From: an uncultured Lachnospiraceae bacterium
GTDB lineage: Bacteria; Bacillota; Clostridia; Lachnospirales; Lachnospiraceae
Assembly: GCA_910587935.1 (NCBI GenBank)
Contig: CAJUNP010000042.1
Span: 1 to 22,288 of the forward strand
DNA: 22,288 nucleotides
Reading direction: 5' to 3'
Position numbers and translations under genes: made by a program. Positions 7,409-14,639 of this stretch are shown here, piece after piece. The number at the start of each line of letters is the position of its first letter. The stretch's first letter is position 1. The notes beneath the pieces were generated by a model, which saw only the letters and a list, made by a program, of their open reading frames with translations, searched no databases and was not told the origin of the DNA.

Positions 7409-7734
7409 TATCTGACCTCTCCCATGATCCGTTTCCTAAGTTCATCTCCCGATGCTTCCCCGTTTTTATAAGCATATAGTATCCGCATATCTTCCTCTGT
7501 CAACTCCATTCCTTCAAAAGCCATTGTAGCCTGCACTTCCATTAACGCATCTGTTTTGGTATATGCCGGGTGGTTTATTTTTACTTCAAAGGGAATCCCT
7601 TCCGTAAGGATGATCTGCTTTATCATCATATTGACCACCGCCGATAAATTGGTTCCCAGCTTTTCCAAAATCTCCGAAGCTTTTTCTTTATCTTCTGCGG
7701 AAGTCCTCACCTGCAGCAATGATGCATTAAACAT
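7408..7734 (-). CDS. RelB/DinJ-family antitoxin
   Basis: This 108-residue protein has an N-terminal ribbon-helix-helix region (LLQVRTSAEDKEKASEILEK, then LGTNLSAVVNMMIKQIIL), the DNA-binding and dimerisation fold of RelB/DinJ antitoxins. The pattern 'LG..LS..VN.mikq...' followed by GIPFEVK is highly characteristic. The C-terminal part (about 55-108) is the flexible toxin-binding tail. The start at 7734 has an excellent AAGGAGGG ribosome site. The expected role is to repress its own promoter and neutralise the toxin encoded next; here that toxin is a dead Fic gene, so the antitoxin is an orphan in cis. It may still act on a toxin elsewhere or only as a repressor. Confidence 0.88.
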   Translation of the reverse strand: MFNASLLQVRTSAEDKEKASEILEKLGTNLSAVVNMMIKQIILTEGIPFEVKINHPAYTKTDALMEVQATMAFEGMELTEEDMRILYAYKNGEASGDELRKRIMGEVR

Positions 7735-7758
7735 AGTTTCAACCCTCCTTTTATTTTT

Positions 7759-7786
7759 TTTATACTACATAGTAATTACACTGCAA
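7759..7786 (-). promoter_or_regulatory. Promoter with overlapping small palindromes before relB
   Basis: On the minus strand TTGCAG (7781-7786) and TATAAA (7759-7764) are 16 bp apart. Between them lie GTAATTAC (7772-7779, a perfect palindrome) and ACTACATAGT (7764-7773, near-palindromic). Ribbon-helix-helix antitoxins repress through short palindromes placed like this, so an autoregulatory operator is likely. Confidence 0.5.
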
Positions 7787-7863
7787 ATGAGAACTTATTT
7801 ATTCAAAATACTTTTAATAATCCCGCAAATACCCTGTTTTACACGGTATTTTCCATACATTAC

Positions 7864-7905
7864 AAAGCCGGCATAAAAAGCACTTCTGCCTTCTACGCCG
7901 GCTTT
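7864..7905 (-). terminator. Inverted repeat, probable end of the 11-kb operon
   Basis: AAAGCCGGC (7864-7872) and GCCGGCTTT (7897-7905) form a perfect 9-bp stem around a 24-base loop. It lies about 50 nt past the stop of the last operon gene. Only a short T-run ends the stem, so termination may be partial. The position between the operon end and the relB promoter supports a terminator. Confidence 0.5.
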
Positions 7906-7952
7906 CGCCTCAGCTTCCAATCCTTTATCCTTACGTAAAAACATGTCGTCTT

Positions 7953-8612
7953 CTATTTCGTCTGCGACTCCGGTTCCTCCCACGTAACGGTATCCGGCGT
8001 CTGCCACAGATAAATTCCGTTTCCTTCACTGTCCTCTATGACCGCGTACAACTGTCCATCTGCCGTATAGGCAGGTTTTAAAAGTTTTCCGCCATACTGT
8101 TTCACCAGTTCCACCGTTTTATCAATGCTGTCTACTTCGATCACGTACATGGGATGGCTTCCCGTATCCTCCGATGCGCGGGATTTTAAAAATCCATAAC
8201 AGAAGGATACGACTCTTGGCTCCCAGTTGGCATTTCCCGGACCGGTGGCGCAGTACATCAGCGGTTTTTCAGGATCGGACGTTTCCGTATTGATAATATC
8301 CCAGCCGAATACGTCCGTATAAAAATCCTTCAATACCTGGGGATCGTCATATTCAAAAACAAATCTGCGAAGCCGTCCGTTTCTGGTGCCTGCCGGAAAG
8401 CTTTTCGGCATGTGCCAGTCCAGATTCATGGGATCGCGTTCCTTTGTCTCCACCGGCGGGTCCACATGGATTCTGCGGATTTCCTGTTCGTTATAAGGCT
8501 CGCCCAGGAAGTTATCCGGTGATGCGCCGCAGGCGGGACACTCGCAGGGAAGGTCCGTATCGTCTGCCTTAAACGGAAAGCTGCAATGATAACAGGTATA
8601 TAATTTCAACAT
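7953..8612 (-). CDS. VOC-family protein with N-terminal rubredoxin-like zinc ribbon
   Basis: This 219-residue protein has two parts. Residues 1-35 carry two Cys pairs, CYHC at 7-10 and CPAC near 30-33 (followed by GASPDNF), as in rubredoxin-like knuckles that bind iron or zinc. Residues about 75-210 are a vicinal-oxygen-chelate (glyoxalase/dioxygenase fold) domain: VFEYDDPQVLKDFYTDVFGWD at the start, EDSEGNGIYLWQTPD near the end. The closing TWEEPE is shared with the VOC protein encoded just upstream, 15 nt away, so the two are paralogues. VOC proteins include lyases, isomerases and dioxygenases acting through a metal; the reaction here is unknown. A knuckle fused to a VOC domain suggests redox or metal delivery. 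It is the last gene of the long minus-strand operon. Confidence 0.8.
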   Translation of the reverse strand: MLKLYTCYHCSFPFKADDTDLPCECPACGASPDNFLGEPYNEQEIRRIHVDPPVETKERDPMNLDWHMPKSFPAGTRNGRLRRFVFEYDDPQVLKDFYTDVFGWDIINTETSDPEKPLMYCATGPGNANWEPRVVSFCYGFLKSRASEDTGSHPMYVIEVDSIDKTVELVKQYGGKLLKPAYTADGQLYAVIEDSEGNGIYLWQTPDTVTWEEPESQTK

Positions 8613-8627
8613 ATGTAAGTTCCTCCT

Positions 8628-9152
8628 CTACTCCTTATCATAATCGGCTTCCGGCTCTTCCCAGGTACGGGAATCGGGGCATTTCCACAAAAGCAGCCTG
8701 TTTCCCGCGGGGTCTTCCACCATGGCTACCTCCGCCCAGTCTCCAGAGTTTTCGGCGGCGTCAAGTACTTTTCCGCCGGCGGCCGTAATCCGGTCTAAAG
8801 TCTCCTGCAGGCTTACGTCCATATCCACTTCCATCATTACATAAGGCTTATTCATTTCTTCGTCTTTATGAATCAGTTCTACCGGCATATATCCGGGAAC
8901 CGAGCCTTCCCATCCGAACTGGGCCGGACCGCTGGCACAGATTACATCGGGGGTCGCTTCATTCGGGCATCTCCCAAGAACGTTCTTGGGCAGTCTGAAC
9001 ATATCCCATCCGAAAACGTTAATATAAAATTTCTGCGCCCGCTGTAAATCTTCATAAAGCAGATTTCCGGTGCGCACTCTGCCGTGCAGAGATTTTTTTG
9101 TAAATTTTTTAGGGGGTCTGTATGGATAAGTATTCGTCTTATTTTCCGGCAT
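8628..9152 (-). CDS. VOC-family (glyoxalase-fold) protein
   Basis: This 174-residue protein is predicted to be soluble and has no signal. After a basic N-terminal stretch, residues about 25-165 form a VOC domain. It starts with RVRTGNLLYEDLQRAQKFY, then NVFGWDMFRLP, has the central LDRITAAGGKVLDAAE, and closes with MVEDPAGNRLLLWKCPDS and TWEEPEAD. The family of VOC proteins with 'FY...VFGW' is large and mostly uncharacterised. It starts only 2 nt after the stop of the MerR gene and is paralogous to the following zinc-ribbon VOC protein. A heterodimer or successive steps on one substrate are possible. The position in a glycoside-uptake and SDR operon points to catabolism rather than antibiotic resistance. 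The function is not known. Confidence 0.8.
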   Translation of the reverse strand: MPENKTNTYPYRPPKKFTKKSLHGRVRTGNLLYEDLQRAQKFYINVFGWDMFRLPKNVLGRCPNEATPDVICASGPAQFGWEGSVPGYMPVELIHKDEEMNKPYVMMEVDMDVSLQETLDRITAAGGKVLDAAENSGDWAEVAMVEDPAGNRLLLWKCPDSRTWEEPEADYDKE

Positions 9153-9154
9153 CG

Positions 9155-9997
9155 TTAATTTTCCTTCTTTCTTTTATCAACGGGTTCCACCTGTATATAA
9201 CAGCGGACAAGATAGTTTTCTCTGTCGTGCTCCGTAATATAGCTTAACTGGTCTTCCTCGTAAGCGTTTCCGCATACCTTATAGCCGTTGTCCTCCGCAT
9301 ATTTTTTCAGTCTGCGGTAAAGCCGGGGAATCTTATCTCCCCCGCTTTTACTGCATATGGTTACATACTGTCCGGCGGGACGCACAAATATATTTTCATT
9401 TTCAATCATATGGGCAACGCGAAAACCGCCGTAGGTCTTTTTAAAGGTTCCGTCCAGCACATGCTCCTGCAGCACAACTTCGCTGATATTTAGGGTACTG
9501 TTTAAGTAACTGTCCTTACAATGCTGTATCATCTGTCTTGCCTCTTCCATATCATAGGCTGCTTTTTCCGTACGGTAGGGCATTTCGTATACAAAAAAGT
9601 AGTCGTCCTGTTCCTGGGTTATGATTTCTATTTCATCCTGTTTTTGGGCAAGAGCATTGTCAACATCTTTCAGGGTATTTTCAATAATCGCTTCAATCTG
9701 TTCAAGCTCCCACATTCTTTTTTTTAAAAGCTCCAGATGTTTTTTTAAAATTTCCTGACAGGTAATTACGTTCTGATTCTCAAGGTATTCCTTTATTTCC
9801 TCCAGGGGAATGGACATTCTGCGCATAATATCGATTACTTCATAAATGTAAATCTGCTGGGGCGCATAATAGCAGTATCCGTTTTCTCCGATATGATCCG
9901 GCTTAAAAAGTCCTATGTCCGCATAATGAATCAGAGTGGATTTTTTCACTCCGCAGATTTTTGCAAATTCTCCCATTTTGTAATAATACTCATGCAT
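9155..9997 (-). CDS. MerR-family regulator with GyrI-like effector domain
   Basis: This 280-residue regulator has, at residues 1-70, a MerR winged helix: YKMGEFAKICGVKKSTLIHY is the helix-turn-helix and the wing is GENGYCYYAP. Residues about 80-125 are a coiled coil for dimerisation (LKKHLELLKKRMWELEQIEA). Residues about 130-275 resemble the GyrI/BmrR ligand-binding domain. The layout matches BmrR/BltR-type activators that bind small hydrophobic or aromatic ligands and twist promoters with 19-bp spacers. The gene lies inside the operon, between the NTF2-like gene and the VOC genes. The dyad and 19-bp spacer promoter at 19286-19318, in front of the first operon gene, is a natural target, so this is probably the pathway-specific activator and would be autoregulated. 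The ligand is unknown. Confidence 0.88.
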   Translation of the reverse strand: MHEYYYKMGEFAKICGVKKSTLIHYADIGLFKPDHIGENGYCYYAPQQIYIYEVIDIMRRMSIPLEEIKEYLENQNVITCQEILKKHLELLKKRMWELEQIEAIIENTLKDVDNALAQKQDEIEIITQEQDDYFFVYEMPYRTEKAAYDMEEARQMIQHCKDSYLNSTLNISEVVLQEHVLDGTFKKTYGGFRVAHMIENENIFVRPAGQYVTICSKSGGDKIPRLYRRLKKYAEDNGYKVCGNAYEEDQLSYITEHDRENYLVRCYIQVEPVDKRKKEN

Positions 9998-10038
9998 GAT
10001 CCTGTCCTGCCTTCTTTTTAATTTCCGGAGCGCAAGTA

Positions 10039-10521
10039 CTACCGTGTATCCATAGCGCAGGGAATACGGCGTCCCGGTATTCCTCCCGTAACGATCCTGT
10101 CGGGATATAGAAAATCCAGTCTGGTTCTATGGATTTTCCATGTTCCGTCTATCTTTTTATAAGCGTCGTCATAAACGCCGATGCATCCCAGAGGATCTTC
10201 AGTCAAACCGCAGAAATTAAAATCCAGCATAAAAAATCTTCCCTCTGCGCTGTCCGGACCTGTCAGTTCAATCCATGGGTTGGTGACCGCATGCATCACA
10301 ATCCATTCTTTATTGCCAAATTCTTTAAAATACCTTTCATAATTGGCGCGGATCTGCTCTTTTCCAACCCAGCATCCTCCATGGGACGCATCCCATTCGC
10401 ATATGGCGTCCTCCGTAAACAAGTTTACCAGATCATCCAGTCTGTTTGCATCATAAAAGTGGGAATACTGACTTCTCAGTTTTTTAATTTCTTCTATTTC
10501 CAGCAGTTCTTCTATTGTCAT
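10039..10521 (-). CDS. NTF2/SnoaL-like protein, possible dehydratase
   Basis: This 160-residue single-domain alpha+beta cone protein of the SnoaL_4 type has an N-terminal helix (IEEIKKLRSQYSHFYDAN), then LVNLFTEDAICEWD, the GKEQIRANYERYF helix, VMHAVTNPWIEL and a C-terminal strand pair ending in KIHRTRLDFLYPD. Tyr19, Asp24, His77 and Asp100 have the Tyr-x4-Asp and His-x22-Asp spacing that I recall for the catalytic residues of the bile-acid 7-alpha-dehydratase BaiE (Tyr30, Asp35, His83, Asp106). That supports an eliminase or dehydratase rather than a non-catalytic NTF2 protein, but the fold also hosts isomerases and cyclases. The gene overlaps the GH3 gene by 4 nt, so it is translationally coupled to a glycosidase. 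Acting on the released aglycone is a reasonable inference. No further family is claimed. Confidence 0.75.
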   Translation of the reverse strand: MTIEELLEIEEIKKLRSQYSHFYDANRLDDLVNLFTEDAICEWDASHGGCWVGKEQIRANYERYFKEFGNKEWIVMHAVTNPWIELTGPDSAEGRFFMLDFNFCGLTEDPLGCIGVYDDAYKKIDGTWKIHRTRLDFLYPDRIVTGGIPGRRIPCAMDTR

Positions 10522-12788
10522 TCCTGCGTCCTTTCCTCCTGCCCGTTTAAAACCTCCAGCAGCGTCTTCAGCTTTTCCGGCGGAAGGAAACCGGTATTCC
10601 GAAGAACCAGTAAGGGCAGCTCCAAGGTGCTTTTTTCCAAAAGCAGTTTGGTATGGGTGTTCTCAATACCGCCCGTCATTTCTATGGTAAAGGCTCTGCG
10701 GGTATCTTTTGCCCATTCACCTACTTTCTCATGCTCTAAAAGCTCTCCCAGCATCGTATTGTGGTCATAGGTTTTCCGTTTCACGGTTCCCGTCACCTGA
10801 AGTTCAAGTTTTAACGGCAGATTTTCGCTGGAATTTCCTATCCGGATTTCGTAGGCTCCGCCTTCCAGTTCCCAGGAGGACAGGTCCGGATTCCAGTAAT
10901 CTAAATCAAAGAGGGGAATTTCAACCTGTTTTTCCTCTCCCGGTTCCAGGAATACCTTGGTAAATCCTTTTAACTCTAATTTGGGCCTTACCGCTTCCGT
11001 TCCCGGGGCTTTCACGTAAACCTGAACCACTTCTTTTCCGGCGCGGCTTCCCGTATTTTTTACTTTACAGCTCACAGTTACCGGCTGATCTCCACGCTTA
11101 TAAGCGGCCGCGCTTACCGCCCCGTCCGAAAGGGAAAAGGTGGTGTAGGACAAACCATAGCCAAAGGGAAACAAAGGTTTTACGTCAGCGGAGGCATAAT
11201 AACGGTAGCCGATAAAAATTCCTTCTCTGTATTCCACGTAACTGCTGCATCCCGGAAAGTTCAGATAAGAGGGATTATCTTCCAGCCGCGCCGGGAAGGT
11301 CTCGGCCAGCTTACCCGACGGATTCACCCGTCCGAACAGAATATCCGCCGCCGCGCTTCCTGCCGCTTCCCCGCCAAGATAAGATTCCAGTACCGCCTTT
11401 ACCTCTCCCAGCCAGGGCATAGTAACGGGAGATCCGTTTTCCAGAACGACGACCGTATTGGGATTGGCTTTTGCCACCGCACGAATCAGCGCGTTATGGC
11501 TTTCCGGCATAGACAGAGTTTCTCTGTCAAAACCTTCCGACTCAAAATTATCGGTCAGTCCGCAAAAGATGACTGCCACATCCGCCGCTTCGGCAATGTT
11601 TTTTGCTTCTTCAATCAGTTCTTCCACCGGTTCGTTTACTTCCGGATCATAACCGGCGGCGTAAGTAAGCTGTTCTTTGCTTACGATTTGGGTTAACTGA
11701 TCCCATGGATAATCCATATGATTTGCATTTAAGTGGGAGCTTCCTCCTCCCTGGTATCTCGGCTTTTTAGCGAAGCTTCCGATAACGGCAATTTTTTTAT
11801 TTTCCGATAAGGGTAAGATTTTGTCCTCATTTTTAAGTAAAACGGAGCCTTCCGCCGCCGCCTTTACCGCGATACGGTGATTTTCTTCATAATCAGGTTT
11901 AACCTGTGTATCTTCTTTCTGCAGGGTATTATAAAGCATAAGAAAATGTCTGACACATTCGTCTACCGCATCCTCGCTCAATTCACCCGCCTGTACCGCT
12001 TCTATAATTTCACGGTCACTGATTCCTCCGTTGCCCGGCATTTCCAGATCCTGTCCTGCCGCCACGCCTAAAGGCCTTACATTGGTGCCGTACCAGTCGG
12101 TAACCACCAGTCCCTGATAGCCCCAGTCTTTTCTTAAAATATCTGTCAGCAGTTTCCGGTTCTGGGAAGCAAAGCATCCGTTGATCTGATTGTAGGAAGA
12201 CATCAGCATCCAGGGCGCGCTTTCTTTTACTACGATCTCAAAAACTCTTAAATAAATTTCTCTTAAGGTACGCTCGTCCACCCTGCTGTCTATGGTTTGT
12301 CTGAAACGTTCCTGGTTATTGGCCGCAAAATGTTTGGGTGTCGCTCCTACGCCCTGCTTTTGCATCCCTTTTACATAAGCCGCTCCAAGTTTTCCCGCCA
12401 AAAGGGGATCTTCCGACAGATATTCAAAATTTCTGCCGCATAAGGGGCTTCGTTTCATGTTAACGGCAGGCCCCAGTACAAGACTTACATTTTTTGCCTT
12501 TGCTTCCCTGCCGATGGCTGCGCCTACCTGATATAACAGATCGGTATCCCAGGAGGATGCCAGGCAGGAACCGGTGGGAAAGCAGGTTGCCTTTGCGCTT
12601 TCGTTTAATCCGAAGCGGTCGTTGGTTCCTTCCTGCATCCGGACTCCGTTAGGCCCGTCGGTCATTACAAAGGATTCTATCTGAAAACGCTCCAGGGGTT
12701 TGGTATCCCAATATCCAAGCCCGGAGCATAAGGACGCTTTTTCCTCCAGCGTCATTTCCTGTAAAACTTTTTCAATTTCCAGTATCAT
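10518..12788 (-). CDS. Glycoside hydrolase family 3 beta-glycosidase
   Basis: This 756-residue enzyme has no signal peptide, so it acts in the cytoplasm on imported glycosides. The N-terminal (alpha/beta)8 domain has GRNFEYLSEDP (118-128), the substrate-binding KHFAANNQE (152-160) and the nucleophile Asp231 in VVTDWYG. The alpha/beta sandwich domain carries the acid/base region ESEGFDRETL (416-425, probably Glu418). Residues about 550-660 form a fibronectin-III-like domain, followed by a helical tail to 756. All catalytic residues are present and the length is normal for cytosolic GH3 beta-glucosidases. It overlaps the SDR upstream and the NTF2-like gene downstream by 4 nt each. Removal of a terminal beta-linked sugar from the substrate imported by the adjacent ABC system is the likely job; glucose versus xylose specificity cannot be told. 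Confidence 0.95.
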   Translation of the reverse strand: MILEIEKVLQEMTLEEKASLCSGLGYWDTKPLERFQIESFVMTDGPNGVRMQEGTNDRFGLNESAKATCFPTGSCLASSWDTDLLYQVGAAIGREAKAKNVSLVLGPAVNMKRSPLCGRNFEYLSEDPLLAGKLGAAYVKGMQKQGVGATPKHFAANNQERFRQTIDSRVDERTLREIYLRVFEIVVKESAPWMLMSSYNQINGCFASQNRKLLTDILRKDWGYQGLVVTDWYGTNVRPLGVAAGQDLEMPGNGGISDREIIEAVQAGELSEDAVDECVRHFLMLYNTLQKEDTQVKPDYEENHRIAVKAAAEGSVLLKNEDKILPLSENKKIAVIGSFAKKPRYQGGGSSHLNANHMDYPWDQLTQIVSKEQLTYAAGYDPEVNEPVEELIEEAKNIAEAADVAVIFCGLTDNFESEGFDRETLSMPESHNALIRAVAKANPNTVVVLENGSPVTMPWLGEVKAVLESYLGGEAAGSAAADILFGRVNPSGKLAETFPARLEDNPSYLNFPGCSSYVEYREGIFIGYRYYASADVKPLFPFGYGLSYTTFSLSDGAVSAAAYKRGDQPVTVSCKVKNTGSRAGKEVVQVYVKAPGTEAVRPKLELKGFTKVFLEPGEEKQVEIPLFDLDYWNPDLSSWELEGGAYEIRIGNSSENLPLKLELQVTGTVKRKTYDHNTMLGELLEHEKVGEWAKDTRRAFTIEMTGGIENTHTKLLLEKSTLELPLLVLRNTGFLPPEKLKTLLEVLNGQEERTQE

Positions 12789-13606
12789 TTTGCCAATTCC
12801 TCTACATAACCTTGTTTTAAGTTTTCACAATCTTTGGAATACATCAGTAAAATTGCCTTGCCCGTAGGCTGGGTATCGTCCCAGTTTATTATATGGCATA
12901 CGGCTTCGCCTACCTCGTCTGCTTCAAGCAGTGAAGCGATTCCCGCACATTCTCCGATGGTTTCTTTTGTAAGCTCCATTCCCAGATCGTCAAAAAAAGC
13001 CTGCAGCATAGGCGTTCTGGTAGCGGCCGGGCAAACTGCGTTTACGCGTATTCCATATTTTTTAAGCTCACAGTCCAGGGACTCGTTAAACGCCAGCTGG
13101 GCATATTTGGATGCGTCGTAGCTGTGTTCGTTGTCGCTGGGCGGAAATAAGTAACGTTTTACGTGATTTGTAATCACATTTATGATATGTCCATATCCCC
13201 TCTCCGCCATGTGGGGCGCCGCTTTCTTGGCGCATAAAAACAGCCCTCTTGCGTTTACATCCATATTAAAGTGATAATTTTCAAGAGCCGTTTCATAGCT
13301 GTCCTCCACAAAGGACATAGTAGAAAATACGCCTGCGTTATTAATCAGAATATCAATCCGGCCAAAATCCTTCAGGATCCGGTCAAAAACTTCTTCTATG
13401 CTTTCAGGATCGGCCATATCGCAGTGATACGCCCTGCATTCTTTTCCTGCTGCCCCGGAAAGGGCAGCAGCTGTTTTTTCATTTTTTTCATCTGCAATAT
13501 CAAGACAGGCAATGCGGCATCCTCTTTTTGCTAAGGCAAAAGCAATTCCATATCCAATTCCATCGGCAGCTCCTGTAACCACTGCCACTTGTTCCTTCCA
13601 ATTCAT
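12785..13606 (-). CDS. Short-chain dehydrogenase/reductase (SDR)
   Basis: This 273-residue classical SDR is cytoplasmic. The Rossmann motif TGAADGIG is at residues 11-18, Asp36 follows beta2 (CLDIAD, favouring NAD(H)), and NNAG is near 89-92. The catalytic Tyr-x3-Lys is in SYDASKYAQLAF. The usual catalytic Ser after beta5 seems replaced: the strand reads HIINVITNHVKR, with Thr/Asn where NxSS is expected, and a longer loop leads to the Tyr. The substrate loop follows VNAVCPAATRTPML. The stop overlaps the GH3 start by 4 nt. SDRs oxidise or reduce hydroxy or keto groups on sugars, steroids and aromatic compounds; pairing with a glycosidase and a SnoaL-like protein suggests aglycone or sugar oxidation. 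The exact substrate is unknown. Confidence 0.9.
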   Translation of the reverse strand: MNWKEQVAVVTGAADGIGYGIAFALAKRGCRIACLDIADEKNEKTAAALSGAAGKECRAYHCDMADPESIEEVFDRILKDFGRIDILINNAGVFSTMSFVEDSYETALENYHFNMDVNARGLFLCAKKAAPHMAERGYGHIINVITNHVKRYLFPPSDNEHSYDASKYAQLAFNESLDCELKKYGIRVNAVCPAATRTPMLQAFFDDLGMELTKETIGECAGIASLLEADEVGEAVCHIINWDDTQPTGKAILLMYSKDCENLKQGYVEELAK

Positions 13607-13622
13607 AGTATGACCTCTTTTA

Positions 13623-14585
13623 TTATGATGCTTTTACAGCCTGCGCCGCTTTTCTTTTTGCCGCCGAAGCCTGTGTGCAGGCATCCAGCGCCATAAATAC
13701 CAAAACGAATACCGCAATGACAATGGAGTTATACTCGCTGGGGAATCCGCAGGCCATTAAACACAATTTGATCAGCTGCATTACGATGCTTCCGCAGAAA
13801 ATGCTTGCAATAAGATTTCCTTTCCGGCTGATCGACATACCTACAAATACGCACATCATGGCGTCAAAACAGGTTCCCATCGAGTTCATGGAGCCTACCG
13901 TCTTTTGTACGCCGCTTGTCCCAAGGCATATCATAGCGTAAATACCGGAAAACAGTCCTGCAATGGCAATGGAAATAACCTTTACCTTATATACATTCAG
14001 ACCATTGACAGAAGCAACATTCGCATTATTTCCCACTGCGCGCACACTGTAACCTATTTTGGTTTTATAAAACAGAAACCAGGAAAAAGCGGCCGCAAGC
14101 AGAGCAATGATAAATAAGGTTCCCGTATTTAACAGTTTCCAGCCGGAGGGGATGTAAACACCCGCTCCGCCGAAAACATAACTGCCGATACTTTCATAAA
14201 TAAGCAGCATACCAATAGATACGATAATGGTCGGTATTTTTAATAAATAATAGACGAGTCCTACTACGGCGCCTGCTGCCAGTCCGATCAGGATACTTAA
14301 AAGCATCATTCCCGGCATTCCGATTCCTAACATAATTGCCAGATTTCCTCCGATAATAGAGCTGATCAGCACTTCTGAGCCAACTGAAAAATCCCAGTTT
14401 CCAACTTTCATATTAAACAAAACGCCCCATCCCAGCACCGCCGGCGCAATGGCCTGCTTTAATAATGACGGGACATTCTTAGTTCCTACCGTACCGGGAA
14501 ATAAAATCCATAAAATCAGAAATCCTACGATGGGCACTGCCAGCATCAGGGCATATTTATTTATTATATCTTTTATCAGTTTCAT
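13623..14585 (-). CDS. Sugar ABC transporter permease (RbsC-like), second of two
   Basis: This 320-residue integral membrane protein of the BPD_transp_2 family (RbsC/XylH/LsrC type) has about eight to ten hydrophobic helices. Family landmarks are NWDFSVGSEVLISSIIGGNLAI in the early pore region (DxSVG motif), VPIVGFLILWILFPG at the N-terminus and the cytoplasmic coupling segment VRAVGNNANVASVNGLNV. It forms the channel with the other permease at 15971-16894, to which it is only distantly similar, so the transporter is a heterodimer as in the Lsr and YtfT/YjfF systems. It follows the binding-protein gene by 54 nt containing a small GC hairpin. The start at 14585 has GAAAGG about 8 nt before. 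The permease ends 16 nt before the SDR. Confidence 0.92.
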   Translation of the reverse strand: MKLIKDIINKYALMLAVPIVGFLILWILFPGTVGTKNVPSLLKQAIAPAVLGWGVLFNMKVGNWDFSVGSEVLISSIIGGNLAIMLGIGMPGMMLLSILIGLAAGAVVGLVYYLLKIPTIIVSIGMLLIYESIGSYVFGGAGVYIPSGWKLLNTGTLFIIALLAAAFSWFLFYKTKIGYSVRAVGNNANVASVNGLNVYKVKVISIAIAGLFSGIYAMICLGTSGVQKTVGSMNSMGTCFDAMMCVFVGMSISRKGNLIASIFCGSIVMQLIKLCLMACGFPSEYNSIVIAVFVLVFMALDACTQASAAKRKAAQAVKAS

Positions 14586-14604
14586 ATGCTCAACCTTTCA
14601 AATC

Positions 14605-14620
14605 TGCCGCCTACGCGGCA
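14605..14620 (-). repeat. Small GC hairpin between binding-protein and permease genes
   Basis: TGCCGC (14605-14610) and GCGGCA (14615-14620) make a perfect 6-bp stem with a 4-base loop just after the binding-protein stop. Without a T-run it is not a classic terminator. Such hairpins often protect the 3' end of binding-protein mRNA, giving more binding protein than permease. Confidence 0.45.
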
Positions 14621-14639
14621 CAACAATGCATCTGATTCC

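Noticed and set aside
7185..7734. A working RelB-Fic toxin-antitoxin system
   Set aside because: The Fic gene has a stop, a frameshift, an internal deletion and no catalytic His.
7795..8007. A 70-codon minus-strand frame overlapping the end of the zinc-ribbon VOC gene
   Set aside because: It overlaps the VOC gene in another frame and its middle is just the terminator inverted repeat translated.
9155..9997. A drug-efflux regulator role for the MerR/GyrI-type protein
   Set aside because: No efflux pump is next to it; its place inside a catabolic operon and the matching promoter layout upstream favour pathway control.
10129..10770. A 213-codon plus-strand frame opposite the NTF2-like and GH3 genes
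   Set aside because: The opposite strand encodes two well-supported proteins with motifs and 4-nt coupling; this frame is Ser/Phe-rich shadow sequence.
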